Source: Polydrusus tereticollis
Taxonomy: Eukaryota; Arthropoda; Insecta; Coleoptera; Curculionidae
Assembly: GCA_963920685.1 (NCBI GenBank)
Contig: OY987326.1
Coordinates: 188,249,696 to 188,313,695 of the forward strand
Length of the DNA stretch: 64,000 nucleotides
Direction: 5' to 3'
The notes under the pieces are model-generated. The model ran no database searches. It was not told the DNA's origin and saw nothing but the letters and a program-made list of their open reading frames with translations. The translations under genes were made by a program, and so were the position numbers. Shown here in pieces: positions 1 through 12,022 of this stretch (position 1 is its first letter; each line of letters begins with the position of its first letter).

Positions 1-22
1 GTGAGTTTTTTTTACAGTGTTA

Positions 23-1809
23 CAGGGCAATATCTCGAGAACGGTTTTAAATATTTTCATGAAATTTTGGTGAGGTAATAGGAATATATGGGGACATATT
101 TAATCATATTTTTTACATTTTTACCTCTTTCTCTTTTGAGGGGTGGAGAGCAAGTTTGGAGCTTTATATGAGATGATGTACTTTTGTTCTAAAATTCGAA
201 TTTACGTGAGAAATTACGTATGTTATCAAAAACTGTTTGTCTTACTCCCATGGTTACGGAATTATGATTTAACATGGTATTGCAATAAGGAAATAACTAA
301 CAACTTAATTTCAAATTATTTAACGTCTACCATGCTGGAGAAGTTGCTCAAAAAGTCCCCCTTCAACTTCTAAATACTTTCTTACTCTTTGTCTAAATGA
401 ATTTCGTACCCGCTCTTAACATTTCAGGTGTCAGTAATAAGCAGGCAGAACGAAATTGGTCTTTCACATCATCTGAAGTTCTAGGTGCAGTTGCCATCAC
501 TTTGTTCTTAATAACGCCCTACAAGGAAATGTCAAGGGGGGTCAAATCTGGGGACCGAGCCGGCCAGTTGACCGGACCAGCTCGACCAATCCACCTGTTT
601 TCAAGCATTCAAATAGTTACTGGCCTGTACTGCATAATGGGCCTGTCCTGCTGAAACTACATGTTAAGATTTTTGTGTTGGTTTAATAATTGGGGTGTTT
701 GCTTTCCCAAAAAATATGGGTACATTTCTTCATTTAAATGTCCATCAAGAAATGCGGACCAATAACTCTATCCCCGATAATTTAACACTAGATATTGATT
801 GACCAGGGATGTTGGTTTGGAAGAATTCTCGTCCAGTGGGGATTTTCCGGCGCCCAGTAGTGCATATTGTGTCTGTTTACCTTTAGGAAAACAACCAAAC
901 AAGAATAAGAAACTAAATTTCTAATAATGAGGAATAACTTAAAAACATACCTGCCCATAATTAGGTGAAGTGGCTTCATCAGAAAATATTACATTTTTCA
1001 AGAACCTGTTATTTTCTTGTATTTGCCTTGTGACCCAATTGCAAAAGGTAACTATTTTTTAAGTCTTGTCCACACAGCTACCATCATTTTATTTATCTGT
1101 AGAATTTGTATGAAATAAATAAATACTACCTACCTCTTGGTAAAGCGTGGTGTGGTATGGATGTAACTTGTACAAGTGCAATATGGTTATAACTGATCGT
1201 TGACTCATTCCAGCATCTCTAGCAAGCCGCCTAAAACCTACATGAGGGTCAAAAGCTACCGCTTCTAAAACATCAAATGCCATGTTTTCGTCCGTTTGAG
1301 TTCTACTCTGAACTTGTGGTATCGCCTACAAACTGCCAGTAGTACGACACCTGGTCTCCAGTCTTAAATGCCATGTGAGATTTCGGGTTGTTAGGAAACC
1401 TCTTTGTCCACACTAGTGCAGCTTCTCTGTAGTTTTTTCTGCACTCCCCCAAAATTAACAACTCATCAACTTGCACATTAAAATTCGCTTCCATATAATT
1501 AGTAGATAAGTAAACTTGATTTATTAATAAAATTTATTTATTTTTTAAAATTCAATCAAATTTTGGTTAATCATAATTTCGCAACCAACCAGGGGTCAAA
1601 AGCATTCTTGATAACATAAGTAGTAGTTTACACGTAGATTTGACTTTTAGCAACATAAATACATCATCTCATATAAAATTCCAAACTCCCCCCCCCCCCA
1701 TCCCTCCAAACTGAGAACAGTGTAAAATGGTAAAAGATATGGTTATATCCTTATAACCTCGCCAAAATTTCATGAAAATATTTAAAACCGTTCTTGACAT
1801 ATAGCCTGG
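23..1809 (-). mobile_element. Mariner-like DNA transposon, decayed
   Basis: Inverted terminal repeats of roughly 170-180 bp pair bases 23-205 with 1640-1809: both carry the block AGAACGGTTTTAAATATTTT, and both ends sit against a TA dinucleotide (21-22 and 1810-1811). A broken mariner transposase runs between them on the minus strand. The poly-C run near 1688 lies inside the right repeat. The termini were chosen by matching the two repeats and the flanking TA; individual ends could be off by a few bases. Confidence 0.75.
397..1494 (-). pseudogene. Mariner transposase, frameshifted
   Basis: Fragments in order on the minus strand match a mariner transposase. The N-terminal region is at 1494-1303 (start MEANFNVQVDELL). 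A helix-turn-helix part follows at 1283-1089 (GFRRLARDAGMSQRSV). The first catalytic aspartate is at about 1000 (NVIFSDEAT). An HNMHYWAPENPHW block is at about 860. The C-terminal block WPARSPDLTPLD is at about 550, with further recognisable sequence down to 397. The pieces lie in different frames with stops between them, so no functional enzyme is made. The family cuts and pastes DNA at TA sites through a D,D,D catalytic triad. The segment between the second block and the C-terminal block is poorly preserved, and the second aspartate was not seen. Confidence 0.75.
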
Positions 1810-1811
1810 TA

Positions 1812-2639
1812 CTTTTAAATTTTGATGTAGCAAAAAAAATTATTATAAATTTATTTTTAATTTAGCAAAAACTGTAACCAGTTATTTTAAAGTAACATCG
1901 TCTGTATTGGCGTTTTGTGTTATTGTGTTTAATGTAAGACAAACCTTTCAATTGTCTTTAAGAAATAGGCAGTTTGATGATTAAATTTTTGAAAATAATG
2001 CACATTTTTAATAATTATGTAATTGTAAATAGAATTTAACGTTTTTTAGAATATATTAAAAAAGTGCAACTGGTAATATTACCAAAAAAATGATACAACA
2101 TTCACACAAAACATTTACAGACAAAACTCTGGGATGCAAAAAAACAGCAAACTTACTCTGACATTCCGCTTTACAAACGGTAGTTATAGCTAGCAATATT
2201 ATCACTGAAAAACAAAGCAAAAAATAAAATTAATGGGAAAATACGCGATTCTTACCTCAATAAACCAAAAACCTTTTTATTTTAAACCAAACGAACCAGA
2301 ACCCAACTTCCTCCATAATATAACGCTCTATCTCTAGTTTCCGAGATCTCGATACTATCGTTATTAATTTAACACACGCTATATAATACATACATGGTTC
2401 TTCAATTTATTTTTTGAATAATATTTTCAAAAAGCAAATCTTTAATGTTCCGATAAAATTTTTCATAAGTATTTGAATTTATTTAATGTAGTTTCTTTTA
2501 TAAACATGTAATCTTGGTTCTCATAAAACGAATAAGAGTTCGTGCTACAAAAAAAAATACGATTTTGTTAACCAGTGTGTCAATTTGAAAAGAACAGCAT
2601 TCTAATATTGTTGGATGATGACACCTACATAACTCAACC
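1812..2639. other. AT-rich stretch with no recognisable feature
   Basis: About 830 bp of AT-rich DNA between the first mariner and the interspersed repeat in front of the LINE. No ORF of note, no convincing repeat structure and no motif I recognise. It is probably decayed transposon or plain intergenic sequence. Confidence 0.5.
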
Positions 2640-2796
2640 CCCAGGGCATCTACCCCTAAAATCTTAAATGGTAACCCTCACTTATTTGGTCCAATTGAGT
2701 ACCTGACCGTACTTTTTCGCGAAACGCTCAAAAGCGGAATTGTACTAAATTTAAAATTGAAATTCTGTAACTTTTAAGGGGGTTGCATCCCTAAAC
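2640..2796. repeat. Interspersed repeat, copy 1 (inverted relative to 23455-23676)
   Basis: The reverse complement of this stretch matches 23455-23676 through several blocks: GGATGCAACCCCC, CGCTTTTGAGCGT, AGGTACTCAATTG and GACCAAATAAGTGAGG. The two copies are diverged and differ by small indels. The family is unknown; the repeat abuts the 5'-truncated LINE here and the hAT/P-like element at the other copy. Confidence 0.7.
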
Positions 2797-2980
2797 GGGA
2801 ACTACTTGTGGAACACTTGGCTTTAAAATTGATAAAACTGGGGGCTCCCAATTATCTTAGAATTATTGCTTTCTTTTTGGAGAAAAGGCGTTTTACAGTC
2901 TCGTTAGAAGGCGCGCGTTCTGAGACCAAACACATCAGGGCGGGAGTCTCGCAAGGGTCTTCTCTCGCTCCGATGCTGTA
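2789..2980 (+). pseudogene. Jockey-type LINE reverse transcriptase, 5' piece
   Basis: The translation contains a non-LTR reverse transcriptase block. It reads LKLIKLGAPNYL, then a basic stretch, then HIRAGVSQGSSLAPMLY, the conserved region just upstream of the catalytic ADD box in jockey-clade elements. Reading stops abruptly at the TA (2979-2980) where a mariner inserted, and the same frame resumes on the far side at 20428. Everything upstream of about 2789 is missing, so this is a 5'-truncated LINE copy. The family copies its own RNA into DNA at a nicked chromosomal site. Confidence 0.8.
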
Positions 2981-3604
2981 CAGGGTGTCCAGTTTTCGTA
3001 TGTTTTACGGTTTATCTGTGTTATTAGTAAAGATAGAAGGTTGCGGTTTTCGCGGCACTGTCTTACTTTTTTAAGAAACAAACGATGCCACCAACAGAAT
3101 TTTCATAGCCCCCTTAGTTTTTTAGATACAGATTTTGAAAATTTTGCATTTTGGAACACCTCCCCGTATCTCGGTTACGCTGCAGATTATCAAAAAGGTA
3201 AAAAATGAACTTATTAGTTTTTTTAACGTAGAATCCAGTGGCTTGGTCAGATTTTTTCTATGTTTCATTGTTTTCGAGGAAAAGAACAAACTTGCATTTT
3301 TTTAAATGGGATACCCTATATATTTTAAGCTATTATGATTCAGTTTATCACAAGCTTTTCAAAAATATATAATACTTTATAGCTGTTTTCAATTTGAAGC
3401 TCAAAATTTACATTTTTCAACAAATTTACATTTTTTAAACGGCACACCGTATAAATTTTAAGATTAAACAATTGTCACAAGCTTCTCACAAATATAAAAC
3501 ACTAATTTTAAAAATATATACCTATAACAATAACTTTTATAAATATAAATAACAATTAACTTAGTTGTGTTATACGTTCAAAAATTAAAAGCTACAATTA
3601 TTTG

Positions 3605-4178
3605 ATGATTTAGGAAACTGTCTCATAAATATTGCTCAAACTGTTCTCCATTATGCCTAAGACATGTTTCACACATTGTTCTGATTCGCCTCAGTGCATT
3701 TAAAATAATAAAAGGCCCTGCCTGTAACTCCCTAAAGGCTCTTTCAGTGGCTTCTCTTAAATCTGCCATCGTTTGGTACTGGACGGTATAAATTTTATTT
3801 TTTAGGTAGCCCCACAAAAAAAAATCGAAAACCGTTAAATCGGGTGACCTGGGAAGCCATCTTACAGGTTCATGTGTTCCAATCCAGCGGCCAGGAAAAT
3901 TATTGTTAAGATATGCTCTTACAATTTATTAAGATGAGCTAGGGGCACATTCTCTACTATTTCGGGCACAATGTTTTCCAAAATTTCTAAATATTTATTT
4001 GCAGTAAGACCGCCTTCAAACATATTATATAAAATTTTACTTCCCAGTATGAAGCATGAAACGCTAAACCCAAATCTGCCTTGCCGTTCCCGTGGAAATA
4101 TAACATGTTGATTTTCCTAGCACCAAAACCTAGTATTTTGCCGATTAAATATACCGGCACTGGTAAAATGACTGTCAT
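3605..4178 (-). pseudogene. Mariner transposase, C-terminal part
   Basis: Minus-strand translation gives a degenerate transposase tail. At about 3860-3780 there is PRSPDLTVFDFFLWGYLKNK, containing the third catalytic aspartate and the typical mariner WGYLK block. It is followed by the C-terminal ending, which reads CLRHNGEQFEQYL. Upstream (4178-3990) there are only faint traces with stops. The palindromic element begins eight bases after this fragment's upstream edge, and the N-terminal half lies beyond its other end at 19311-19844. Confidence 0.7.
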
Positions 4179-4185
4179 CTGACCA
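4178..4185. repeat. Target-site duplication, left copy (TCTGACCA)
   Basis: TCTGACCA is found here and again at 19303-19310, directly outside the two ends of the giant palindrome. Because the palindrome ends themselves read AGT...ACT, the outermost T and A of this octamer can be assigned either to the duplication (8 bp) or to the element (leaving CTGACC, 6 bp). Confidence 0.8.
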
Positions 4186-4189
4186 GTAG

Positions 4190-4880
4190 AGAGATATAGA
4201 CAGAGCGAGATCAGTGGTGCTGGTGGTGCTGTTTTACGATCTAACCCAGGTGGTGCAGGTGGTGCGTTTTATGACCTAACCCGGGTGGTTCGGTGGTGCT
4301 GTTTACAAAATAACCCGAAATTAAACCCGACTTTTTACAACCTAACCCGGATGCTTTCGCGAGGCGGCTTCTCATCTAACCCTAATTTGAACCTGAATAT
4401 TTATGAACTGACCCAAGATAAAACCCGACTTTTTACAACCTAACCCGGATGCTTTCGCGAGGCGGCTTCTCATCTAACCCTAACTTGATCCTTAATATTT
4501 ATGAACTGACCCGAGATAAAACCCGACTTTTTACGACCTAACCCGGATGCTTTCGCGAGGCGGCTTCTCATCTAACCCTAATTTGAACCTGAATATTTAT
4601 GATCTGACCCGAGATAAAACCCGACTTTTTATGATTTAACCTTAGTGAAACGCCGCTGCTAAAGCGGGATAATTAAATCCCAATTTTTATAAGCCATCCT
4701 TAAACCCAACTTTTTACGATCCGACCTGAGCCATCCTTAAACCAGACTTTTTATTATTTCCCCTTAGTTGAAACGCCGCTGTTAAAGCGGTATAGTAAAA
4801 AACATTTTTATTATTTCCCCTTAGTGAAACGCCGCTGGCGGGTAGTAAAGCGAAATAAAACCCTAATTTATATGGTCTAA
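4190..4880 (+). repeat. Subterminal tandem arrays, left end
   Basis: Three layers lie behind the terminus. First come GGTGGTGC-type 9-bp units (about 4210-4310). Then there is a 98-bp tandem repeat with at least three units, marked by ATGCTTTCGCGAGGCGGC at 4351, 4449 and 4547. Last are three spaced copies of a TTAGTGAAACGCCGCTG block (about 4642, 4764 and 4820). TAACCC and AAACCCGA words recur every 20-30 bases through the first two layers. The mirror array is at 18600-19298. Confidence 0.85.
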
Positions 4881-7800
4881 CAAGATAAGTATATTAAGGC
4901 GGCACATTTGTCACCCCGCAATAATTATTTATACCTAAATAACCCTCTCAAACCCTCTGCCGACTCGATTTAAAAAGAAAGGGACATAAACCTTTATTTA
5001 TTATTCCGAAGGACCCTCATTAAAATTCAGTAGCATATCTAATAATTGTTTCCAATTTTTGCACCACTTATAGAAATACAATAAAATAATTACCATCTAG
5101 AACCATTAACTAGCGATTTCTTTGTACTGGAAATGGATAAATTATAGGACTATCTTGTAATGAGAACAGAGTAATAAAAAGTAAATAAAACTTAAATACG
5201 TATAAAATACCAAGCAGGTATAGGTACTATACAACTTGTGTTCGCCATCAGCTAAAAGCCCTCATAATGCTTTTATAAAAAATTTTGGATAATATCATAA
5301 TATAAGTAAATAGGCTACAATTTCAGGAAAAAAGTAAAAAAAATTAATTCACAGTGTAAAATTGTAGTTAAATGGATTGTAAATACGAAATAATATAAAA
5401 AGCTACCTTTTGTTTGCGATGATGTATGCACAATAACTCTATATTATTCGGTCCTTAAACTGAAAATACCCACTAGATAGGTATCATAAGCTGTATTTGT
5501 CATCAGGTAGAACCCCCAATAAAATTATGAATATCAGGCGTAGGCAACAATAAGCAAATCACGTTGGTTTTTTAATTTATTATTAATCTGGCTAACTTAA
5601 GAAACTCACAATATAACGACCATCCAAAAAAATCATAATACATTACTGGGTGTGAAAGCAATTGCGCTGCAAAATATAGTGTATACCGACTCTGAGGTAG
5701 TTAATTAAAATCCCAATTAGCGCTAAAAAAAATCAATTAGATATTTACTTTAGATATTTTAATAAAAAAATTCAATATTCTCACCAACATTTAACTTTTG
5801 AAATTAGCATAATAACAAATCCTTTACAATGAATTAAACAAACGCATACATAATTTTAAAATCACATAATAAGAATATAAGCTAAAATCTAACAAGTTCG
5901 GACTACTCGAATGACTTCAGTTTACATCTGTAGAGAATACCCAACTCTCGAATCATAAAAAATGGTCAAACTTTGTCGGCAAATACCCTTCTATGATGCA
6001 GGGGAAGGACAGGTAACTCGAGATGTTTATAAAGAAACGTTAAAGAACATTATTTGCTTATTTCTAGACTCTTAAAAATTAGATGCAATCGAACAATAAA
6101 TGTTTTCATCATGTATATTTATGAGTAACACATTACCTTCGACATACATAAATTCAAATTGATAATTACTCGCCTTAGTACTTTTTTAGAAGCTTGAATC
6201 ATTGCATATAACCGTCTGAGGATACCCAAACTTCCCCTAACATATTTCTCCGCAGCCGGGGAAAAAGAGGTAGAAAAAGTAAAATAACAACTCCAAGTGT
6301 CTTTGCGAACAATCGGCAATAAAATAGAGTATTTCAGTTTTTAATTTTTCGTAAATAAAAGTTGGTTAGATTAATAGTCTCTGTGAATATATTAACATAA
6401 ACAAAGTGATATGCCGTAAATTTAGGAGTACAGTATAAATTATGCCTCTATTAAAATATACCGCAATAACTAACTATCAAAGGATTTTTGATATTTTGAA
6501 TATATTTGATGCTCATAGCATTATCACATTTCCAAAGGCTCTAAATTTTAGAAAAATGTTCTAATAGAATATGTCTATCAATATAAAGTAAAGGTATTGT
6601 TAGGTTTTTTTAAAAAATACGACCTACAACAGTCTCTGCTACAGCATGGCTGACTCTGTAGAAACTTCTGTGAAACCATAATAATTATATCAATAATCGA
6701 GTTGACCTTATGATAATATTTTCTTCCAATATCCGACTCCACTATCCATAAAAGTTATGTTAGAAAATTCATAATTGAGCGCATTGTAATTTTTTAAAAA
6801 GAAATTCACTTCACACACAAAGATGTAGCCATTCAATCCATGAAAATAATGCAAGTCAGTATGCGTATGTTATGGCTAACTGTTTAAATGTCTATTCCTT
6901 CCACGTTTATCGGAAGAAATACTTTTTTTTATACTAGTATTTTAGTTGAAAATAAGATCATAAATCATCTATACAAAACAAGCGCCCCTTATGGATTTGA
7001 ACGAAAATCATAGATTCGACTATTTTCATGAAAAATAAATCTAAGTACGGAATAATGCAGGAAGATTATCTATTTTCTTGGTTTAGAAAGTGATGTAGTT
7101 AAGATTTATAACTTAGGAATAAATAAATTATTATTAATCTTTTCGACCTATTTCTCTTGCATATTTAATTTCTTTGATAGTAAGAACTAATCTTTTTATT
7201 TTACAAAGTAAAAAAAAGCTAAAGATCGGCGTTGTCAGTCAGGTATAAGAACTGATTTAACACGATGGTTTTTGTACAAACGTTCACATACAATTGTATG
7301 CTTTTTAACCGATTGTGTCGGAAAAAATGACGATTTATAGATTAGATATTTAGACGAAGAGCTAACCTTCTCAATAAAGTATTGATTATTGCCCTGCTAG
7401 CTAGACAACACTTTTTATGTTAGTCAAAAAAAAATTTTTTTTTTTCGGACGCTATTACAGATTTCATCGTTAACTAACAAACATTAAGACCAAAAAATTA
7501 GCGTGCAAGATGAAATGTATAGGTTCACTTCATTTCTACATTATTTTACAACTCTCAATCGCATTAAAAACAAGATCGAATAAAAAATAACTTATGACAT
7601 ATGGACGAAAAATGTTTTTCGGGCTATTTAGGTTAGCGACCGCATTACGTCTGAAATACTACATTTTTCGAGCTTATAACATAATTTACTATTTTAACGT
7701 TAAAATAGGGGAAATGATGTATCGAAATGGATACTTTTTTTTGTCGGTCACGAGATTATAGTTTCTTTTAAAATGAACTCTAATATTTACAACACAAATT

Positions 7801-8346
7801 ATCCTTTAAGCCACATTAGTTTAAAACTCGTCTGTCGCTTTCCCTCTATTGTGAGTTTGATTAAAGTATAGCGTAGTATATATTTAGATGAATTTCGCAA
7901 ATGTTGAATACTTTCAAAACTGAAAAAGCCGCCCTTTGCAATAAATATCTCCGTAGAGTTAGGTACCCTGCAGATTAAGGGTATTTCAGCGGATAATCAT
8001 ATACAAATTCAAAGATTTTGTCTATTTTAATGGATTAACAAACAATATCTATAGGATGACTTTACTGATAAAAAAAAAATAACAAAAATCCATAAAGTCT
8101 AGGCTCACATGAAATTCCATAAAGAGCAGCTGCATAGCCTTATCACATCAAACTATATTTTTATTTCGTTCTATTGTCAAAAGTCTGTGTTTAGGAGATT
8201 ATCGTTCATTTTAAAATGAACTCTAATATGTACATCACCATAAACTACCTCTTAAGCCGTCGTAAAAATACACTTTTCGATTTACCTCTATATTGATTTT
8301 CTAATATTAAATATCTACAATAGTCGAAATTCGCTCGCTAATACCT

Positions 8347-8640
8347 ATGTATGCAAGGTTTCTTCAAAAAATGACAATTTTGTTGTTTAATGGCTTGAAA
8401 AAATGGAAAAAGGAGGTTTTTGCATCCATTTATTTCCAGATGAGTGTTAAAAATACTTATAAAACTCGGTATACCGAAGATCAAGCATTAATGAGAGGGT
8501 TGAGTCCTGTTTGCCAAATCCTGATTTTTAATTTGACGTTGGCAACGGTACAATTTTTTAACATTTATCATAAGAGGCGTATATTTTTGGAGCTTAGATC
8601 TACCAGTTTATCCACGCCCCATTTATTGTTAGTGCTTTAG
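8347..8640 (+). CDS. Uncertain 97-codon ORF in left arm (identical copy at 14839-15132)
   Basis: An open frame of 97 codons starting MYARFLQKMTILLFNGLKKW, with an exact mirror copy in the right arm on the opposite strand. I recognise no domain. The composition is basic and hydrophobic with no obvious signal peptide. The flanking DNA is as AT-rich as the rest of the arm and no splice or promoter signals stand out, so this may be a chance ORF. Its exact duplication is explained by the palindrome, not by selection. Confidence 0.2.
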   Translation: MYARFLQKMTILLFNGLKKWKKEVFASIYFQMSVKNTYKTRYTEDQALMRGLSPVCQILIFNLTLATVQFFNIYHKRRIFLELRSTSLSTPHLLLVL

Positions 8641-10180
8641 TAATTTTACTTTCCAATTATTTTTTACCAAAACGCGTAGTTGAAACAGTGTCTATATCAG
8701 ACGATATAATAAATTTTAAGGATTAATTTGCTTACAAATACACTTCAATTTATTTAGGCTAAAGCAGCCAGACATATACTGGAACTACGAAAACCCTATT
8801 ACAATTTGGTTGCCTAGAGAAAATTTTGTAAAAAACATAGCTTTCTACACAAATGCTTGCACATTATGTACCTATCATTTTAAGATACCTGGCGACATCA
8901 ATGTAAGCATTGACATAATGACGCAAGATATAGGTAGGTACTAGAATATTCAAGATTTCTATTAACGATACACTTCAGCATACATGCGAGATGTCATTAA
9001 TGTCTACGGAAGGCAACAGACATACCAGCTATTTTTACATGGGATTCCATAGACTTGGACGCTTCTTGTTTAGAAATATTTGATGTCATCTTGAGGAGTT
9101 CCGTATTGAAGCATCAAACCTACATGCCAAATAATTGACGAAATATGGGATATCATAAAATATGCCCCCCATCGAACTAAATGATCCTATAAACCAGCTT
9201 CACAGACCGTAATTTGTGATGCTAACACGATTAATACGCAATAGAACAAGATTAAGAAACAAAATTTAAAGTAGCTCTTTATCACACGAAAATAATTAAA
9301 TAATTTACGGTTACAGAACAATAATTATTTTAAAAAGCTGTATAACTAAATATATTATGTTATTAGGAATATTCTGTCTAAAGTAACAGCTGATCTTAGT
9401 CGAAAATGAGATCGTATTATTGATTGTTGAATTCGTTAGGTATGAAATAAAATTAGAGATTTCGTCTATTTTTTCACGATTAAAAAAGAATACCTCTATT
9501 TAGCTAAAAATGAAACGATTACAGTGGTAGATTAATTCACTTTACCAAGCATGTAAACTACTAATTTTGCAATAAATATCTTCTATATTCCTAGGTAGGT
9601 TTACTCGAAAATGTTGGGCTATTTTCATCAAAAATCCCGATACGAAATTGAAAAATTTGCCTATTTTTGTCGGTTTACAAAGTGATAGTGGAATATTGGT
9701 TTGATCAAAGAACAATAATTATTTTAAAAATGTTGTATAATTAACTAAATGTCGGTGTTATCAGGCAGGCAAGAAGTTATTTATCTGAATCTTATTTGTA
9801 CCATTAGCGTTTATATACAAATGTTAGTGGTTTTCAAAAATTGATATCTCGGAAATTATTAGGTTTAGACTTATAATACGCTTATTAAAAAATAATGACT
9901 ACTTTATGCAAAATTCAAAAATATTATAAGATGTAGGGTATCCCAGTAACTTAACCAAAGATTTTCGGTCTTCGTAAAGCTTTACACGTTTCTTCAGCGT
10001 ACCAAACATTCACTTTTTTTAAATATTGACATCGGGTTAGGATTCTGAACATAGGATTAACATCACTCCAATAGTGAACATGTTGCGTTGTCACAGTTCC
10101 ATTCGTTGAAAAGTAAACAAAACCGTTTGAGCTACGTGGGGAATAAATAAAGTTGGCTTGTTGAAAAATTTTAATATTTA

Positions 10181-10699
10181 TTAAGGTAAAAGACTATAAA
10201 TATATCGATACAACACTTTGGCATTTCTAATACTACAAACATGAATATCTAAAATGTGATATTTACAACCATCAACTCTCTCTCCCTTCTCTAATTTTGG
10301 TACACCAATGCTGTCTTCTAAGTTTATAATATATGGCGTCCTGCAGTTTAATTCCGAAAATGTTTTAACTAAAAATTCCTCTTTAACACATCCTTTAACA
10401 TAAATAATGTCTGCGTCTATCAGATTGTTGGATATGATATTATGTAGTTCCTTGTAATCGGTATCACCATAATTATAAAGGATACCATGATGATTTCCAA
10501 ATAGATATTTGACTTGTTTCTTGCAAGCCTTACTTAAGGTGTCGAATGGTTTAACTGGTTTAAAAAAGTAACTTTTCATACTATTCCCATCATAAATAGC
10601 CAATTCTTTCGCGCAAAATTCAGGTATGTTAAATCCTTGAATATCGACTACAACGAACTTCATTGTCTGAAGACTCAAATCAAACAAGTATATTTTCAT
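10181..10699 (-). CDS. Uncharacterised 172-aa protein, left-arm copy
   Basis: Open frame of 172 codons, identical to the protein at 12780-13298. A second methionine at residue 13 begins MKFVVVDIQGFNIPEF and may be the true start, because the strand-like VVVD segment begins there. That segment (aspartate at residue 19) followed by a mixed alpha/beta pattern recalls the first strand of RNase H-fold exonucleases, but the usual D-x-E is D-I-Q here, so catalysis is doubtful. Other notable parts are GNHHGI, a middle DADIIYVKG strand and a Cys/His-bearing tail (CKYHILDIHVCS). The gene points away from the spacer, toward the left end. An ordinary stop and an AT-rich tail follow. Function unknown. Confidence 0.65.
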   Translation of the reverse strand: MKIYLFDLSLQTMKFVVVDIQGFNIPEFCAKELAIYDGNSMKSYFFKPVKPFDTLSKACKKQVKYLFGNHHGILYNYGDTDYKELHNIISNNLIDADIIYVKGCVKEEFLVKTFSELNCRTPYIINLEDSIGVPKLEKGERVDGCKYHILDIHVCSIRNAKVLYRYIYSLLP

Positions 10700-11456
10700 A
10701 TTTTTATCGCTCTTAAGTTCGATTTCAAAAGCACACCCCCACTTTTCGATAATTTCACAGTCTTAGCACATAGATCTTATATTTTTATTTACGATCAATT
10801 CATCTTTATTCGCCAATCGTCTCAAACGAGTCTGCTTTTGAAAGTAATATAGCCTTAGTATTCAGAAAATATTAATGATATCGGAGCCTAAAACATCCTT
10901 GACACTAAAAAATCATTGTGTTTCCTAACAAAACCCATCATCTTGTCTATTTAGCTTGCTTTCCTATTGTTTAGCAGGTTAAATAAAATTATTATTTCGC
11001 TCTTTTTGTCTGTACTGAATCGTTAGGGGAATACGTTTCTAGTTCTATAAGAGAGACAGTTAAAATTTATGTAAGCAATCAAAAATCCTACACTATGAGC
11101 TACTTAGTTAAAATTTCATATTTCCTTCCTGGGTCAGGCAAAATTTGTGATGTGTCGGACAAAATTTATAAAAATACAAAAAAAAAATGCTGGATGCATT
11201 TTTAGCGTGACTTTCTATTTAATACCATCTTATTTCAAGGTATAATTCGGTTGTCAAAATGAGAATAAAATAATTTTCCCATGGTTTATGTCATCTTAAA
11301 AAAGTCAAAAGGTTATATTCTGTAGAGGGTCAGATACATTCAAATTTAAATATTTTCTCCAAGAAGAATTTTAAGATAGTATTATAGTAAATAAAAATTC
11401 TATACCTCCAATATTTCATGGAAACATATCGTGTTCTAGCGACATAACCCAAAAGT

Positions 11457-12022
11457 TTTCTAAACCATATTAATAAGCCCTTTTTAATATACCAACCTGA
11501 AAGATAAGAATACGGGGTTTTCTGTGTGAATTTAACTCTAGAAGGAACAAAATTGCAGAGAAATTTGAGGATTTTTCAAGAAAGTCCTCTCTCAAGTACC
11601 TACAACGTAGTGGTGCATTATCCTACAAAAATAAAAAAAAAAAAAAGATCATCTCAGTATCGCGTTTGAACTCTATACGAAATCTGCAAGCCTTGCTACT
11701 TTGGTTATAACGAAACGATTTTGTGAATATTTCATAGTAATTTTAGAAAAGATTGATTTATTCTAAATATCATTGCGTATATGTCTTATATTCATTTTTA
11801 GTTATAAGTAACATTTTTCCATCGAAAATCAGTCTATTTCAGTTGAAAAAAAAGTTATTTATTAAGTTTTCGTTTAATTTTCATCGGTAATCGCTATGTT
11901 TTATGAAAACCATAAAAACAGATAATGCTGGTAACAGGTGCTTTAAGATTATAATAATGTAATGGATGGGACAATGAGACAATTATTGACAAGAAAAGTA
12001 CGATGCGTTTCTGAATAGAGGT
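11457..12022. other. Unique spacer at the centre of the palindrome
   Basis: 566 bp present once, between the arms. It is AT-rich with no ORF of note, an A-run near 11633-11646, and no inverted structure of its own that I could see. At both edges the pairing stops abruptly (11457 is t, 12022 is t), so the spacer is a true loop, not a diverged arm. Confidence 0.8.

Larger units (their letters stand above)
4185..11456 (+). repeat. Left arm of the giant inverted repeat
   Basis: Starts AGTAGAGAGATATAGACAGA and ends with GACATAACCCAAAAGT. Its reverse complement is 12023-19303, which is 9 bp longer because the unit GGTGGTGCA occurs once more there. From the outside in, the arm has tandem arrays (4190-4880), long AT-rich DNA without a plausible gene (about 4880-10140), and the 172-codon ORF (10181-10699, minus). 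ORFs of 66 codons (6119-6319, minus) and 97 codons (8347-8640, plus) have no recognisable similarity and may be chance. Confidence 0.9.

Noticed and set aside
4190..4880. True telomeric repeats at the palindrome ends
   Set aside because: The GGGTTAG words are degenerate, widely spaced and embedded in 98-bp units; there is no uninterrupted TTAGG or TTAGGG array.
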